From positions 496,001 through 560,000 of the forward strand of contig NZ_JAHUXA010000001.1 in assembly GCF_019218745.1 (NCBI RefSeq): DNA of 64,000 nt, given 5' to 3'. The position numbers and the translations under genes are program-made. This DNA comes from Enterobacter sp. ENT03 (GTDB lineage: Bacteria; Pseudomonadota; Gammaproteobacteria; Enterobacterales; Enterobacteriaceae). Below the pieces are notes generated by a model. That model did not search any database. It saw only the letters and a list, made by a program, of their open reading frames with translations, and was not told the DNA's origin. This document shows, one piece after another, positions 46,954 to 60,696 of this stretch (position 1 is the first letter of the stretch; each line of letters opens with the position of its first letter).

Positions 46954-49398
46954 TTAAACCTTCTCGACCTGGACGAGGTTGCTGTGCGATGGGTTACCTT
47001 TCGCCAGCGGTGACGGGCGCTGTGTGGTCAACACGTTGATGCAACCCCCTTTGTCGATGCCTTTTGCGTCCGGGTCATACCAGGCTCCCTCCCCTAGCGC
47101 CACGACGCCGGGAAGAATGCGTGGCGTGACTTTCGCTTCGATATGTACTTCACCGCGGCCATTGAAAATACGCACTTTGTCACCGCTGGCGATGCCACGC
47201 TGTGACGCATCGAGCGGATTGATCCACATCTCCTGGCGACATGCGGCTTTCAGCACATCAACGTTGCCGTAGGTGGAGTGCGTGCGGGCTTTGTAGTGGA
47301 AACCGGTAAGCTGCAACGGCCATTTTGCGCGTAGCGGATCGTCGTGATGTTCGAAGCCCGGGCTGTAAACCGGCAACGGATGGATCACATCCCCCTCCGC
47401 CAGCTCCCAGTTCGCGGCGATCTCAGCCAGTTGCGTGGAGTAAATCTCGATTTTACCCGACGGCGTCGTCAGCGGGTTCGCATGCGGATCGTTGCGGAAG
47501 GCCTGATAGGCCACGTGATGCCCCTCAGGATCGCGCTGTTTAAAGATGCCCTGCGCGCGGAATTCCTCAAAGGTGGGTAACGCGGGGATCGCCGCACGAG
47601 ACTGCTCATAGAGATGGCGCAACCAGCCTTCCTGCGTGCGTCCTTCGGTAAACTGCGTCTCAACGCCCATGCGTTTTGCCAGTTCCGTTGTCATCTCATA
47701 AATAGTTTTGCATTCAAACAGCGGTGAGATGGCCTGATCGGCGAAGATCACATAGTCCATGTTGCCGCAGGAGGCGTCCAGCGCGAAGTCCATCTGCTCT
47801 GATGCCGTGCAGTCTGGCAGGATAATATCGGCATATTTCGCTGATGCGGTCATGTGACAGTCCACCACCACAATCAGCTCGCATTTTTTATCATCCTGCA
47901 GGATTTCATGCGTACGGTTAATTTCGGAGTGCTGATTGATCAGGCAGTTACCGGCATAGTTCCAGATCATTTTGATCGGCACATCAAGCTTATCCTTACC
48001 ACGCACGCCGTCGCGGGTGGCGGTCATTTCCGGGCCGCGTTCAATGGCATCCGTCCACATGAACATGGAAATGCTGGTCTGTACCGGATTTTCCAGGGTC
48101 GGCATGCGTTCAAACGGCATTGAGTAAGCGCCTTCGCGCGCGCCGCTGTTGCCGCCGTTGATCCCCACGTTACCGGTCAATAGCGGCAGCATGGCAATGG
48201 CGCGGGACACCAGTTCGCCGTTTGAATGGCGCTGCGGCCCCCAGCCCTGCGAGATAAATGCCGGTTTCGCCATGGCAATTTCGCGCGCCAGCTTCACGAT
48301 GCGGGCTGCCGGAATACCGGTGATAGCCGCCGCCCATTCCGGGGTTTTGGCAATGCCATCACTACCATTACCCAGGATGTAGGCTTTGTAATGGCCGTTT
48401 GCCGGAGCACCTTCCGGCAGCGTGGTTTCGTCGTAACCCACGCAGTATTTATCGAGGAAAGGCTTATCCACGAGGTTTTCGTTGATCATCACCCACGCCA
48501 GCGCCGAGACCAGTGCCGCATCGGTGCCCGGGCGGATGGGGATCCATTCATCTTCACGACCCGCTCCGGTGTCGGTATAGCGCGGATCGATGATAATCAT
48601 GCGCGCATTGGATTTCTCACGCGCCTGCTCGACGTAGTAGGTCACCCCGCCGCCGCTCATGCGTGTCTCACCGGGGTTATTGCCAAACAGCACTACCAGT
48701 TGGCTGTTTTCAATATCGGACGGGCTGTTACCGTCGGCCCAGCCGCCATAGGTGTAATTCAGACCCGCCGCGATTTGCGCCGTGGAATAGTCGCCATAGT
48801 GATTCAGATAACCGCCACAGCAGTTCATCAGGCGGGCGATCAGCGTTTTACCTGGCGGCCATGAACGGGTCATCGTGCCGCCAAGCGTGCCGGTGCCATA
48901 GTTCAGGTAGATGGATTCATTGCCGTAATCTTTGATCAGGCGCTGCAGGGTGCCAGCGATGGTGTCAAAGGCTTCGTCCCAGCTGATGGGTTCGAACTTC
49001 CCTTCCCCGCGTTTGCCCACACGTTTCATCGGTTGTTTAAGGCGATCGGGATTGTAGACACGACGACGCATTGACCGGCCGCGCAGACAGGCACGCACCT
49101 GATGCAGCCCATCATAGTTGTCATCGCCGGTATTGTCGGTTTCGACATATTTGATTTTGCCGTCCACCACATGCATGCGTAACGGGCAGCGGCTACCGCA
49201 GTTGACGGTACAGGCGCTCCAGACGACTTTCTCAGCAGAAGCACCGGGCGCCAGGGCTTCAGCGGCGCGGGCGATACGGGAAAAAGGTAAGCTCAGGGCG
49301 CTGCTGGCAGCGGCAAGGCCGCCGATGGCTGAGGTTTTCATCAGGCTGCGTCGGCTCACCCCGGCATTGAGGAATGCCTCGGGAACAGATATTTTCAT
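46954..49398 (-). CDS. dmsA: Dimethyl sulfoxide reductase catalytic subunit A
   Basis: Molybdopterin enzyme that reduces DMSO and related N- and S-oxides as terminal acceptor in anaerobic respiration. The 814-residue precursor begins with a Tat signal (VSRRSLMK at residues 14-21, hydrophobic core, cleavage near ARA). The iron-sulfur-type motif CTVNCGSRC follows at about residues 59-67. Molybdopterin-binding blocks such as LNYGTGTLGGTMTRSWPPG and QGWGPQRHSNGE are present. An FNR box with matching -10 lies upstream. The last block, GEGAWYDPDAKGIDKGG, is nearly identical to E. coli. Confidence 0.98.
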   Translation of the reverse strand: MKISVPEAFLNAGVSRRSLMKTSAIGGLAAASSALSLPFSRIARAAEALAPGASAEKVVWSACTVNCGSRCPLRMHVVDGKIKYVETDNTGDDNYDGLHQVRACLRGRSMRRRVYNPDRLKQPMKRVGKRGEGKFEPISWDEAFDTIAGTLQRLIKDYGNESIYLNYGTGTLGGTMTRSWPPGKTLIARLMNCCGGYLNHYGDYSTAQIAAGLNYTYGGWADGNSPSDIENSQLVVLFGNNPGETRMSGGGVTYYVEQAREKSNARMIIIDPRYTDTGAGREDEWIPIRPGTDAALVSALAWVMINENLVDKPFLDKYCVGYDETTLPEGAPANGHYKAYILGNGSDGIAKTPEWAAAITGIPAARIVKLAREIAMAKPAFISQGWGPQRHSNGELVSRAIAMLPLLTGNVGINGGNSGAREGAYSMPFERMPTLENPVQTSISMFMWTDAIERGPEMTATRDGVRGKDKLDVPIKMIWNYAGNCLINQHSEINRTHEILQDDKKCELIVVVDCHMTASAKYADIILPDCTASEQMDFALDASCGNMDYVIFADQAISPLFECKTIYEMTTELAKRMGVETQFTEGRTQEGWLRHLYEQSRAAIPALPTFEEFRAQGIFKQRDPEGHHVAYQAFRNDPHANPLTTPSGKIEIYSTQLAEIAANWELAEGDVIHPLPVYSPGFEHHDDPLRAKWPLQLTGFHYKARTHSTYGNVDVLKAACRQEMWINPLDASQRGIASGDKVRIFNGRGEVHIEAKVTPRILPGVVALGEGAWYDPDAKGIDKGGCINVLTTQRPSPLAKGNPSHSNLVQVEKV

Positions 49399-49500
49399 AA
49401 GGACTCACTTTGATTGCTCACGAAAAAAACAATCGCTATATATTTCATATAGCGAATTAACCTTTTTTGAGTTTTTTTATGCTGCGCTAATACAAAGTGA

Positions 49501-49541
49501 GTATTACCCTTTTAACTAAAAGGGTTATTGTTCGGTATCAA
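49501..49541 (-). promoter_or_regulatory. FNR-dependent dmsA promoter
   Basis: On the minus strand TTGATACCGAACAA (49541-49528) is an FNR box identical to the one I recall at E. coli dmsA. TAATAC (49506-49501) is placed so that a start site near 49493 puts the box centre at about -41.5, the class II position. A perfect dyad ACCCTTTT/AAAAGGGT (49506-49525) fills the space between. NarL sites are expected but were not assigned. Confidence 0.85.
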
Positions 49542-49550
49542 TGAGGTAAT

Positions 49551-49573
49551 AAAAAAGCGCCCGCAGGCGCTTT
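49551..49573 (-). terminator. serS terminator
   Basis: Minus-strand hairpin AAAGCGCC-TGCG-GGCGCTTT (49573-49554) followed by a T-run (TTTTTTATT). It lies 24 nt after the serS stop and ten bases before the dmsA FNR box, insulating dmsA from serS. Confidence 0.9.
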
Positions 49574-49596
49574 AAAACGTGATGAGTGACGCACCA

Positions 49597-50952
<1,356 letters not shown>

Positions 50953-50981
50953 TCATGAATAACCTTACCGCAACGTCTCAG

Positions 50982-52325
50982 TTAGCGATAGCGTTTTGTG
51001 GGGCTTTTATGATCCTGTTCAGCCAGCCAGGCGAGCTTTTCGCCAATCTTGCCTTCAAGACCTCTGTTTGTCGGGTGATAATAGCGCGTTTGTGTTATTT
51101 CTTCGGGGAAATAGACCTCGCCCGCCGCATAGCCATTGGCTTCGTCATGGGCATAACGATACTGCTGACCGTAGCCCAACTCTTTCATCAGTTTGGTCGG
51201 CGCATTACGCAGGTGATCGGGCACGTCGTAATCAGGACGTTCACGCGCATCGGCCATCGCTGCCTTAAACGCGGTATAAACGGCATTACTTTTTGGCGCG
51301 CAGGCCAGATACACGATCGCCTGGGCAATAGCGCGTTCCCCCTCGGCAGGGCCGACGCGGGTAAAGCAATCCCATGCAGAGAGCGCGACCTGCATCGCTC
51401 GCGGATCGGCGTTACCGACATCCTCAGACGCAATAGCCAGGCAGCGGCGGGCAACATAGAGCGGATCGCCACCGGCGGTAATAATACGGGCATACCAGTA
51501 AAGCGCCGCATCCGGCGCGCTACCACGCACCGACTTATGCAGCGCAGAAATCAGATCATAAAAGCGGTCGCCTTTATTATCGAAACGCGCGCTGCGCTCA
51601 CCAGCAATTTCCGTCAGCAGCGCGGGTTTCAACACGCGGTTGCCGCTGGCGTCCACTTCGGCCATATCGGCCATCATTTCCAGCGTGTTCAGTGCCCGAC
51701 GGGCATCGCCGTTGACCAGTTCAGCGATGGCTTTGCGGGTGTCGTCCGGTAACACAATATTCTGTCCGCCGTAGCCCCGTGCCTTATCCGTCATCGCCTG
51801 GTTTAAGACTTCTTCAATGTCTTCAACGGTCAAAGATTTAAGCAGATAAACACGCGCACGGGAAAGCAATGCGGAATTGAGTTCGAACGAAGGATTTTCG
51901 GTGGTGGCACCGATAAAGGTGATAGTGCCGTCTTCAATATGCGGCAGGAAAGCATCCTGCTGGCTTTTATTAAAACGGTGCACTTCGTCCACAAACAGGA
52001 TTGTGCGACGCCCGGCATTGCGGCTCTGTCGCGCACGCTCGATCGCCTCACGGATCTCTTTCACGCCGGAGGTGACGGCAGAAATACGCTCGACGTCGGC
52101 ATCGGCATAACGGCCAATAACTTCCGCCAGCGTCGTCTTACCGGTACCGGGTGGCCCCCACAGGATCATGGAGTGCAAATGCCCGGCTTCGATTGCGCGC
52201 GGCAGCGGTTTACCAGCAGCAAGAAGATGCTGCTGACCGATATACTGCGCTAAATTTTCTGGCCGCATACGGGCGGCCAGAGGTTGAAACGTATTATCGG
52301 AAAAATCGAGCGTCAGATTTCCCAC
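50982..52325 (-). CDS. rarA: Replication-associated recombination protein A (RarA/MgsA)
   Basis: AAA+ ATPase of the WRNIP1/Mgs1 family, linked to clamp loader and replication-fork maintenance. It has 447 residues, as in E. coli. Walker A is [10 protein letters not shown] (residues 57-66), Walker [13 protein letters not shown], sensor 1 [10 protein letters not shown], and the arginine finger region LLSRARVY. The C-terminal part is the tetramerisation domain. It follows lolA by eight bases on the same strand (lolA-rarA unit). Confidence 0.97.
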   Translation of the reverse strand: MGNLTLDFSDNTFQPLAARMRPENLAQYIGQQHLLAAGKPLPRAIEAGHLHSMILWGPPGTGKTTLAEVIGRYADADVERISAVTSGVKEIREAIERARQSRNAGRRTILFVDEVHRFNKSQQDAFLPHIEDGTITFIGATTENPSFELNSALLSRARVYLLKSLTVEDIEEVLNQAMTDKARGYGGQNIVLPDDTRKAIAELVNGDARRALNTLEMMADMAEVDASGNRVLKPALLTEIAGERSARFDNKGDRFYDLISALHKSVRGSAPDAALYWYARIITAGGDPLYVARRCLAIASEDVGNADPRAMQVALSAWDCFTRVGPAEGERAIAQAIVYLACAPKSNAVYTAFKAAMADARERPDYDVPDHLRNAPTKLMKELGYGQQYRYAHDEANGYAAGEVYFPEEITQTRYYHPTNRGLEGKIGEKLAWLAEQDHKSPTKRYR

Positions 52326-52333
52326 TCATGCCT

Positions 52334-52945
52334 CTACTTACGTTGGTCATCCACCGTCACGCCCTGCGGCGGGGTAAAGGTGAATTTCGACGGATCGACG
52401 GCCCCGTTCTGCTGGGATTTCAGTTGATAGCTACTGCGCTGATCGTCCTGCTCCACGGCGCTGAACTGATTAATGGTGCCGTTCTGGCTGACGTTAATGG
52501 TGAACTGCTTCAGGTTGCCGTTATTGCCTTTTGGCACCAGCACGAAGTCGTCACCATTTTGTTTAATGTTGTACTGCTGCCAGTCGCTTGCCTGGTTACG
52601 GGCAATCAACATAAACGGCGTATTGCCGGTGGCAGAGCTGAGATTAGTGGCTGTCGCCTGCTCAACAAACGGGTTGTAGAACCACAATGTTTTACCGTCG
52701 GACACCAGAATACTTTCGTCCGGCTGCGTCATGTGCCAGTTGAACAGGTTCGGGCGTTTCACCCATAAATCCCCCTGTCCTTCCTGCACTGCCGCACCAC
52801 TCCCATCGGTCACTTTCTGAGTAAAAGTGGCGTGGAAGCTGCCGACTTTGTCGAGACGGCTTTTCAGATCGCTCGCGGCGTCAGCCCAGACGCTGCTGGC
52901 GGCGAAAGAAGTCAGTAATGCACAGGTGATGGCAATTTTTTTCAT
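52334..52945 (-). CDS. lolA: Outer-membrane lipoprotein carrier protein LolA
   Basis: Periplasmic chaperone that moves lipoproteins from LolCDE to LolB. The 203-residue precursor starts with signal peptide [21 protein letters not shown] (cleaved after residue 21, mature start [10 protein letters not shown]). Conserved hydrophobic-cavity regions include RPNLFNWHM and [10 protein letters not shown]. The 130-bp gap to ftsK contains an inverted repeat. Reads toward rarA. Confidence 0.96.
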   Translation of the reverse strand: MKKIAITCALLTSFAASSVWADAASDLKSRLDKVGSFHATFTQKVTDGSGAAVQEGQGDLWVKRPNLFNWHMTQPDESILVSDGKTLWFYNPFVEQATATNLSSATGNTPFMLIARNQASDWQQYNIKQNGDDFVLVPKGNNGNLKQFTINVSQNGTINQFSAVEQDDQRSSYQLKSQQNGAVDPSKFTFTPPQGVTVDDQRK

Positions 52946-52986
52946 TGTTATTCCTTAAGTACGTCACTCCCCATCCGGGAGACTCT

Positions 52987-53027
52987 TCTGTCACTCACTG
53001 TAGGCCTGACGGAACGGCAGTGACAGA
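52987..53027. repeat. 9-bp inverted repeat between ftsK and lolA
   Basis: TCTGTCACT (52987-52995) and AGTGACAGA (53019-53027) enclose 23 bases; CACTG/CAGTG inside extend the symmetry. There is no T-run on the minus strand, so termination of ftsK here would have to be Rho-dependent. It could instead be a binding dyad of the lolA promoter. Confidence 0.6.
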
Positions 53028-53075
53028 GGAAAATACTGATTTTTCGTTCGTTTACCCAACTTTGCAATCAAGGGA

Positions 53076-56000
53076 TTAATCAAACGGCGGCGGTGCCAGC
53101 ACTTCACGGTTACCGTTATGGCCCTGCTCGCTGACGATGCCCTGTGCTTCCATTTGCTCAATGATACGTGCCGCGCGGTTATAGCCGATACGGAACTGAC
53201 GCTGTACGCCCGAGATGGACGCTTTGCGTTTTTCAGTCACGAAATTGACCGCCTGATCGAACAGTGGATCCAGCTCTTCACCACCATCAAATCCACCCGC
53301 GCCGCCTTCGCTTTCCGCATCGGAGGTAATGCCTTCGATGTATTTCGGTCGGCCACGCGCTTTCCAGTCCTGCACAACCGCATGAACTTCTTCATCGCGT
53401 ACAAATGCACCGTGGACACGCACCGGCGCTGACGAGGAGTTAGGCCCGGAATAGAGCATATCTCCCATGCCTAACAGTGACTCTGCGCCCGACTGATCCA
53501 GAATTGTACGGGAGTCAATTTTGCTCGAAACGGTAAAGGCGATACGCGTCGGAATGTTGGCTTTGATAAGGCCGGTGATCACGTCCACCGAAGGACGCTG
53601 GGTGGCCAGTACAAGGTGAATACCTGCCGCACGTGCTTTTTGCGCCAGACGGGCAATCAACTCTTCCACTTTTTTACCCACGGTCATCATCAGGTCAGCG
53701 AATTCATCCACCAGCACGACGATATACGGCAGTTTCTCCAGCACCGGATGCGTGGCGTCCATGCTGTCACCAGGCTTCCAGTACGGGTCCGGGATCGGAC
53801 GGCCCATACGCGCGGCCTCGGCGATCTTCTCGTTATAACCGGCAAGGTTACGCACGCCGAGCGCCGACATCAGCTTGTAACGTTTTTCCATCTCATTAAC
53901 GCTCCAGCGCAACGCGTTGGCGGCGTCCTTCATGTCCGTTACTACTTCGGTCAGCAGATGCGGGATACCTTCATAAACCGACAGTTCCAGCATCTTCGGA
54001 TCGATCATGATGAATTTGACGTCTTCCGGCTGCGCTTTGTAGAGCATGCTGAGGATCATGGCGTTAACACCGACCGACTTACCGGAACCGGTAGTACCGG
54101 CCACCAGCAGGTGCGGCATTTTCGCCAGATCGGCAATCACTGGCTCGCCAGAAATATCTTTACCCAGCACCACCGTCAGCGGCGAGGCGTTGTCGCGGAA
54201 TTTATCGCAGTCCAGCACTTCACGCAGGTAAACGGTCTGACGTTTTTTGTTCGGCAGTTCCAGACCGACATACGGTTTGCCAGGGATCACTTCCACCACA
54301 CGCACTGCCACGGTAGACAGGGAGCGCGCCAGATCGCGGGACAGATTGGAAATACGCGCGGCTTTTACCCCAGGCGCAAGATTCAATTCAAAACGCGTGA
54401 TTACCGGGCCTGGTGAGTAGTTCACCACATCGGCTTTGATACGGAAATCATTCAGACGCGCTTCCACGAGACGAGCCATTTGCTCCAGCGCAAAAGTATC
54501 TACCGGCTCCGTCTCGGTTGGCGGCGGCGTCAGCAGATCCAGCGACGGCAAGCGGGTGGTCGGTTTTACCACCGGACGGCTGTCACCGTTACGCATCAGC
54601 AACGGATGGATCAGGCTGTCCTGCGGGGCAGGCTGCCGCGGTTGCTGATACTGCGGCGTCGCCACAGGCTGCTGGTACTGCGGTGCGGCAGGCTGCTGAT
54701 AAGGTTGCGGCGCAGGGGCGACGGGCTGCTGGTACTGGGGCGCGGCAGGCTGTTGGTATTGCTGTGGTGCAGGGTTAACAGGCTGCTGATACGGTTGTGG
54801 CGCAGGCGCAGCTGGCTGCGATTCTGGCATCACCCCAGGCGTGAACAATGGCTCACTCGGGCCGTCATCAACCAGCGCTTTCATTGGGGAGAAGTCGAAA
54901 TCTGCTGGTGAGAAAGGCGTTGCCCCGGCAGGCTGCTCGCCCGCATAGCGCTGTTGCTGGGTGGCGGCAAACTGACGTGCCAGTTCCGCTTCTGCTACCT
55001 CGTCGTCATTGACATCATGACTATCCTGATCGTGCTGATAGTCGTCGCCATAGCGGCTCTGCTGCGTGGACGCAAACTGGCGGGCCAGTTCATCCTGCTG
55101 CATCGCATCGGCCTCGTCCTCATGATCGTAATCCGTTTCACGGGCGCGTTCTTCCGCCATCCGCTGGGAAGGCAGTTTGATCCCGTAAGACGCCAGTTCA
55201 CGGCGCGTCGGTACACGCACGCGGTTAGGACGCGGCAGGTGCGGACCAATGCCCTCTTTAACTTGCGGGCGTGGCGCGCCGCTTCCGGCAAGGCTGAAGA
55301 CCGGCGCGGCAGCAGCAGCGGCGGTTGTTGCCTCATTAACACCCGCCGCTGCAGGCGTAATTGCCGGTGCAGGATCGACTGCAGGCATTGCAGGTGCAGG
55401 TGACGGCGCTGGCTTAGGCGCAGGCTGTGCAGGTTCCGGAATCGGCTGATACCAGGCGGCAAGCTGCTCGCGTTCACGGGCGCGCTTCTCTTCTACTTCT
55501 TCGAAGTAGTAAAGCGGTGGACGCGCAGGTTTCACTTCTTCCGGTTCCGGTATTGGTTCCGGGGCAACGGCCTGAGGCTCCGGTTGCTGCCATGGCTGTT
55601 GCTGTGGCGGCTCCGGTTGCTGCCACTGGGGTTGAACCTGTGGCGCCGGCTGCGGTGTTACTGCCGCATACGTTTCTGGTTCAGGATAGACTGGCGCCTG
55701 GGTTGCGTAATGATCATAGTCGTTAACCGGCGGCTGAGGAGGCTGATAATACGACGGCTCGTCCGGCGCAGCATAGTGTGCGGCAACAGGCTCTGGAGCG
55801 GTAACATACGGCGGTTCAGCCACTGGCTGAGACGGTGCCTGCATCACAGGTTCAACGGGCGCAGTCCAGGCCTGAGTAGCGGTGGTGGCGACGGCAGCAG
55901 CGGCAAGCGGCTCGCTGATGCTGTGACCGCTCAGTAGCGGATCGTATTCATCCCACTGCGGCGCACCGGTGGCTTTGTTACTGGAGAACAGCACGTCATC

Positions 56001-56864
56001 GGCATCGGCGGCGACGCCACGCGCGCTGTACTGAATATCGTCTTCATCGTCCATCCGGCGACCAGAGAACAGCGCCTCATCGGTTTTACGCCCTAATGGA
56101 TTAGCAAATTTTTCGGCTACACGTTTACGACGCGCAAGGGCACCGCGCATGATACGCGCCCGGCGGGATTCACGTTGCACTGGGGCAATATCATCGTCGT
56201 AGTCGTCTTCGTCGTACTCTTCTTCGTCAACCCAGGTGTCATCACGGCGGGTACGGTTGCTGGCGAACGTCAGGATATTCAGGATGACGCTGCCGATTTT
56301 TTCCGCAATGCTCACCCATGACCAGCCGGTAAACAGCGTCAGTCCGGCGCCCCAAATGAAGAGCAGCGCAATGGTTCCGCCGCTGCTGTGCAGTAACGGC
56401 ATCATCGCCGTGCTGAGCAAGCTGCCAATCACGCCACCGGAGGCAAAATACCAGATGTCATCAGCATTGATTGCGGCCAGACCACAGGAGGTAAGCACCA
56501 GCGCCAGCACGCCAATCAGACGCAGGGAAACCGCGAAATAATCGATGTAGTCTTCTGTTGCCCGGTGACGATACGTAAACCAGCACGCCCCGATGATGAT
56601 CACCGGAATGGTGTAGGCCATCACGCCGAAGATAAAGAACAGCGTATCGGCCAGCCATGCGCCAGGCACCCCACCCAGATTATGGATAGGTTCATGCCAT
56701 GCGGTCTGTGACCAGCTGGGGTCGGAAGGATTAAAGCTGAGTAGTGCCGCCATCAACCAGACGGCAAACAGGGCAACCAGAATCAGCAGTGCTTCGAGTA
56801 GCCGACGCCCGCTGCTTAATCTGGTCAGTGTGACTTCTTTGTCTTCAGTATATTCCTGGCTCAA
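53076..56864 (-). CDS. ftsK: DNA translocase FtsK
   Basis: Septum-located motor that pumps chromosome ends to daughter cells, activates XerCD at dif and helps divisome assembly. The 1262-residue product (1329 in E. coli) has four membrane helices in the first 200 residues, an acidic then Pro/Gln-rich linker (about 210-780), the RecA-like motor with Walker [11 protein letters not shown] (Lys929), and the KOPS-reading winged-helix gamma domain (about 1195-1262; [21 protein letters not shown]). The length difference from E. coli falls in the linker. A LexA box precedes the gene, as for E. coli ftsK (dinH). Confidence 0.97.
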   Translation of the reverse strand: MSQEYTEDKEVTLTRLSSGRRLLEALLILVALFAVWLMAALLSFNPSDPSWSQTAWHEPIHNLGGVPGAWLADTLFFIFGVMAYTIPVIIIGACWFTYRHRATEDYIDYFAVSLRLIGVLALVLTSCGLAAINADDIWYFASGGVIGSLLSTAMMPLLHSSGGTIALLFIWGAGLTLFTGWSWVSIAEKIGSVILNILTFASNRTRRDDTWVDEEEYDEDDYDDDIAPVQRESRRARIMRGALARRKRVAEKFANPLGRKTDEALFSGRRMDDEDDIQYSARGVAADADDVLFSSNKATGAPQWDEYDPLLSGHSISEPLAAAAVATTATQAWTAPVEPVMQAPSQPVAEPPYVTAPEPVAAHYAAPDEPSYYQPPQPPVNDYDHYATQAPVYPEPETYAAVTPQPAPQVQPQWQQPEPPQQQPWQQPEPQAVAPEPIPEPEEVKPARPPLYYFEEVEEKRAREREQLAAWYQPIPEPAQPAPKPAPSPAPAMPAVDPAPAITPAAAGVNEATTAAAAAAPVFSLAGSGAPRPQVKEGIGPHLPRPNRVRVPTRRELASYGIKLPSQRMAEERARETDYDHEDEADAMQQDELARQFASTQQSRYGDDYQHDQDSHDVNDDEVAEAELARQFAATQQQRYAGEQPAGATPFSPADFDFSPMKALVDDGPSEPLFTPGVMPESQPAAPAPQPYQQPVNPAPQQYQQPAAPQYQQPVAPAPQPYQQPAAPQYQQPVATPQYQQPRQPAPQDSLIHPLLMRNGDSRPVVKPTTRLPSLDLLTPPPTETEPVDTFALEQMARLVEARLNDFRIKADVVNYSPGPVITRFELNLAPGVKAARISNLSRDLARSLSTVAVRVVEVIPGKPYVGLELPNKKRQTVYLREVLDCDKFRDNASPLTVVLGKDISGEPVIADLAKMPHLLVAGTTGSGKSVGVNAMILSMLYKAQPEDVKFIMIDPKMLELSVYEGIPHLLTEVVTDMKDAANALRWSVNEMEKRYKLMSALGVRNLAGYNEKIAEAARMGRPIPDPYWKPGDSMDATHPVLEKLPYIVVLVDEFADLMMTVGKKVEELIARLAQKARAAGIHLVLATQRPSVDVITGLIKANIPTRIAFTVSSKIDSRTILDQSGAESLLGMGDMLYSGPNSSSAPVRVHGAFVRDEEVHAVVQDWKARGRPKYIEGITSDAESEGGAGGFDGGEELDPLFDQAVNFVTEKRKASISGVQRQFRIGYNRAARIIEQMEAQGIVSEQGHNGNREVLAPPPFD
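54621..54820 (-). repeat. Pro/Gln repeat region inside the ftsK linker
   Basis: The encoded linker cycles through units such as [26 protein letters not shown] and TPQYQQP. On the plus strand this appears as recurring GGCTGCTGATA/GGCTGCTGGTACTG words. Such in-frame tandem DNA repeats can change copy number without breaking the frame, which may explain length differences between species. Confidence 0.85.
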
Positions 56865-56928
56865 GTAAGGCTCTCCAGGTCCTTGATGCTAAAACGGAGA
56901 ACAGCGCCAGGTTGCCCCGGCACTGTTG

Positions 56929-56944
56929 CTGTATGGATTAACAG
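56929..56944. promoter_or_regulatory. LexA (SOS) box upstream of ftsK
   Basis: CTGTATGGATTAACAG is a perfect CTGT-N8-ACAG LexA site, 65-80 bp before the ftsK ATG. E. coli ftsK has an SOS-inducible promoter (dinH) in the same place. It lies between ftsK and the upstream lrp 3' end (lrp stop at 56985), so it can only serve ftsK. Confidence 0.88.
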
Positions 56945-56984
56945 GAGTGTAATCAAACTACGCCGATATTGCACCTGTTCCGTG

Positions 56985-57479
56985 TTAGCGCGTCTTAATA
57001 ACCAGACGATTGCTCTGTTTGACTTCTTCCATAACAACATAGGTACGGGTGTCATTCACGCCTGGCAGACGCAGCAGGGTTTCCCCTAACAGTTTGCGAT
57101 AGGCCGACATATCCGGCACGCGTGTTTTCAACAGATAGTCGAAATCACCGGACACTAGATGACACTCTTGAATTTCTTCAAGTTTTTGTACAGCGGAGTT
57201 GAACTGTTCGAACACATCCGGCGCGCCACGATTCAGAGTAATCTCAACAAAAACCAGAAGTGATGCATCCAGATAGTGCGGGTTTAACAGTGCTGTGTAG
57301 CCCTGAATAAAACCCTGTCTTTCAAGCCGGCGCACGCGCTCAAGGCACGGCGTTGGAGAAAGTCCTACTCGCTTTGAAAGCTCGACGTTAGAAATACGCC
57401 CATCCTTTTGCAGCTCGTTAAGAATGTTACGATCGATACGGTCGAGATCTTTCCCAGGGCGCTTCTTGCTATCTACCAT
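56985..57479 (-). CDS. lrp: Leucine-responsive regulatory protein
   Basis: Global feast-or-famine regulator that binds DNA as octamer/hexadecamer and senses leucine. The ATG at 57479 (MVDSKKRPGKDLDRIDRNIL) gives 164 residues, as in E. coli; an ATG at 57530 would add 17 unconserved residues. The helix-turn-helix lies at about residues 30-55 (ISNVELSKRVGLSPTPCLERVRRLE) and the RAM effector domain at about 75-155. E. coli Lrp controls serC, among others, so one of its targets is in this window. Confidence 0.97.
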   Translation of the reverse strand: MVDSKKRPGKDLDRIDRNILNELQKDGRISNVELSKRVGLSPTPCLERVRRLERQGFIQGYTALLNPHYLDASLLVFVEITLNRGAPDVFEQFNSAVQKLEEIQECHLVSGDFDYLLKTRVPDMSAYRKLLGETLLRLPGVNDTRTYVVMEEVKQSNRLVIKTR

Positions 57480-58987
<1,508 letters not shown>

Positions 58988-59022
58988 TTTCAGCGAGTAA
59001 GGCACTTAATGACAAAGTAAAG

Positions 59023-59048
59023 AAGGCGACTATCAGTCGCCTTTATTG
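59023..59048 (+). terminator. trxB terminator
   Basis: Arms AAGGCGACT (59023-59031) and AGTCGCCTT (59035-59043) with a 3-base loop, then TATTGTT. It lies 35 nt after the trxB stop. The T-tract is imperfect. Confidence 0.8.
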
Positions 59049-59108
59049 TTTCCTCGTTGTAACATTGCCGTGCATAAATTTACGGTTACTTTACCTGCTA
59101 AGCGCGCA

Positions 59109-60696
59109 ATGAATAAAACCCGTCAACAAGAATTAACTCGCTGGCTCAAACAGCAAAGCGTTATTTCCCGTCGCTGGCTGATGACCTCCCGTATTCTGGG
59201 ACTGGTCAGCGGTGTGCTCATCGTGGCTCAGGCCTGGCTGCTGGCCAGCATCCTTAACCATATGATTATGGAAAATATCCCCCGCGAGGCACTGTTACTG
59301 CCCTTTGTACTGCTGGTGCTGGTGTTTATTCTCCGCGCCTGGGTGGTATGGCTGCGCGAGCGCGTCGGCTTCCACGCCGGACTGCACATTCGCTATGAAA
59401 TCCGCCGCCTGGTGCTGGACCGTCTGCAACAGGCCGGTCCAGCCTGGATCCAGGGAAAACCGGCAGGCAGTTGGGCGACGCTCATTCTTGAGCAAATTGA
59501 CGATATGCATGACTACTATGCGCGCTATTTGCCGCAGATGGCGCTCGCCGCCAGCGTACCGTTGCTGATTGTTTTGACTATTTTCCCGATCAACTGGGCC
59601 GCTGCGCTGATCCTGCTGGGTACCGCGCCGTTAATTCCCATGTTCATGGCGATGGTTGGTATGGGCGCAGCCGATGCGAACCGTCGTAACTTTAAAGCGC
59701 TGGCAAGATTAAGCGGGCATTTCCTTGATCGCCTGCGCGGGATGGAAACGCTGCGTATTTTTGGTCGCGGTGAGGCGGAAACCGATAACATCCGGCAGGC
59801 GTCGCAGGATTTTCGCAGCCGCACGATGGAAGTGCTGCGCATGGCCTTTTTATCCTCTGGCGTGCTGGAATTCTTTACCTCCCTTTCCATTGCGCTGGTC
59901 GCCGTTTATTTCGGTTTCTCATATCTGGGTGAACTGAATTTCGGTCACTACGGCGCGGGTGTCACGCTGTTCGCCGGTTTCCTGACGCTGATCCTCGCAC
60001 CGGAGTTTTTCCAGCCGCTGCGCGATCTGGGTACCTTTTACCATGCGAAAGCCCAGGCGGTGGGTGCTGCTGACAGCCTGAAAACCTTTCTCGAAACGCC
60101 GCTGGCATGGCCGGAGCGCGGCGAACGTACGCTGAGTACCGATGAGCCGGTGAGCGTGGTGGCCCGCGGTGCGGTGATTAAATCGCCGGAAGGCGCAATC
60201 CTTGCCGGACCGCTTGATTTCACGCTTTCTGCCGGGCAGCGCGTGGTGCTGGTCGGGCAAAGCGGTTCCGGGAAAAGTTCGCTGATAAATGCATTATCGG
60301 GTTTTCTTAGCTACGAGGGATCGCTGCAAATTAACGGTGTTGAACTGCGAGAACTCGAGCCATTGGCCTGGCGTAAGCAGCTGAGCTGGGTCGGACAAAA
60401 CCCACAGCTTCCGGCGAACACACTGCGCGATAACGTGCTACTGGCCCGTCCGGATGCCAGCGAAGACGAACTGAATGCCGTACTGGACGCAGCCTGGGTG
60501 AGCGAATTTCTGCCGCAGTTGCCGCAGGGCATCGATACCCCGGTGGGCGATCAGGCAGCACGGTTATCCGTCGGCCAGGCACAGCGTGTCGCCGTCGCCC
60601 GTGCGTTGCTCAACACCAGCCAGTTGATGCTGCTGGATGAGCCGTCTGCCAGTCTGGATGCGCACAGTGAACAGCGGGTGATGCAGGCGTTAACTG
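59109..60696 (+). other. Domain note: CydD membrane and nucleotide-binding parts
   Basis: Within cydD, the six-helix membrane domain covers roughly codons 1-320 and the ATPase domain the rest, with Walker A VGQSGSGKSS, a non-canonical signature LSVGQAQR (LSVGQ for LSGGQ) and Walker B LMLLDEPSASLD. E. coli CydD also carries LSVGQ. Confidence 0.6.

Noticed and set aside
54621-54820. Recurring words resembling a CRISPR or satellite array
   Set aside because: Units are in frame with ftsK, of unequal length and without unique spacers; they encode the Pro/Gln linker.
54436-55937. Open frames of up to 149 codons opposite the ftsK linker
   Set aside because: They reflect the repetitive Pro/Gln/Ala codons of ftsK on the minus strand.
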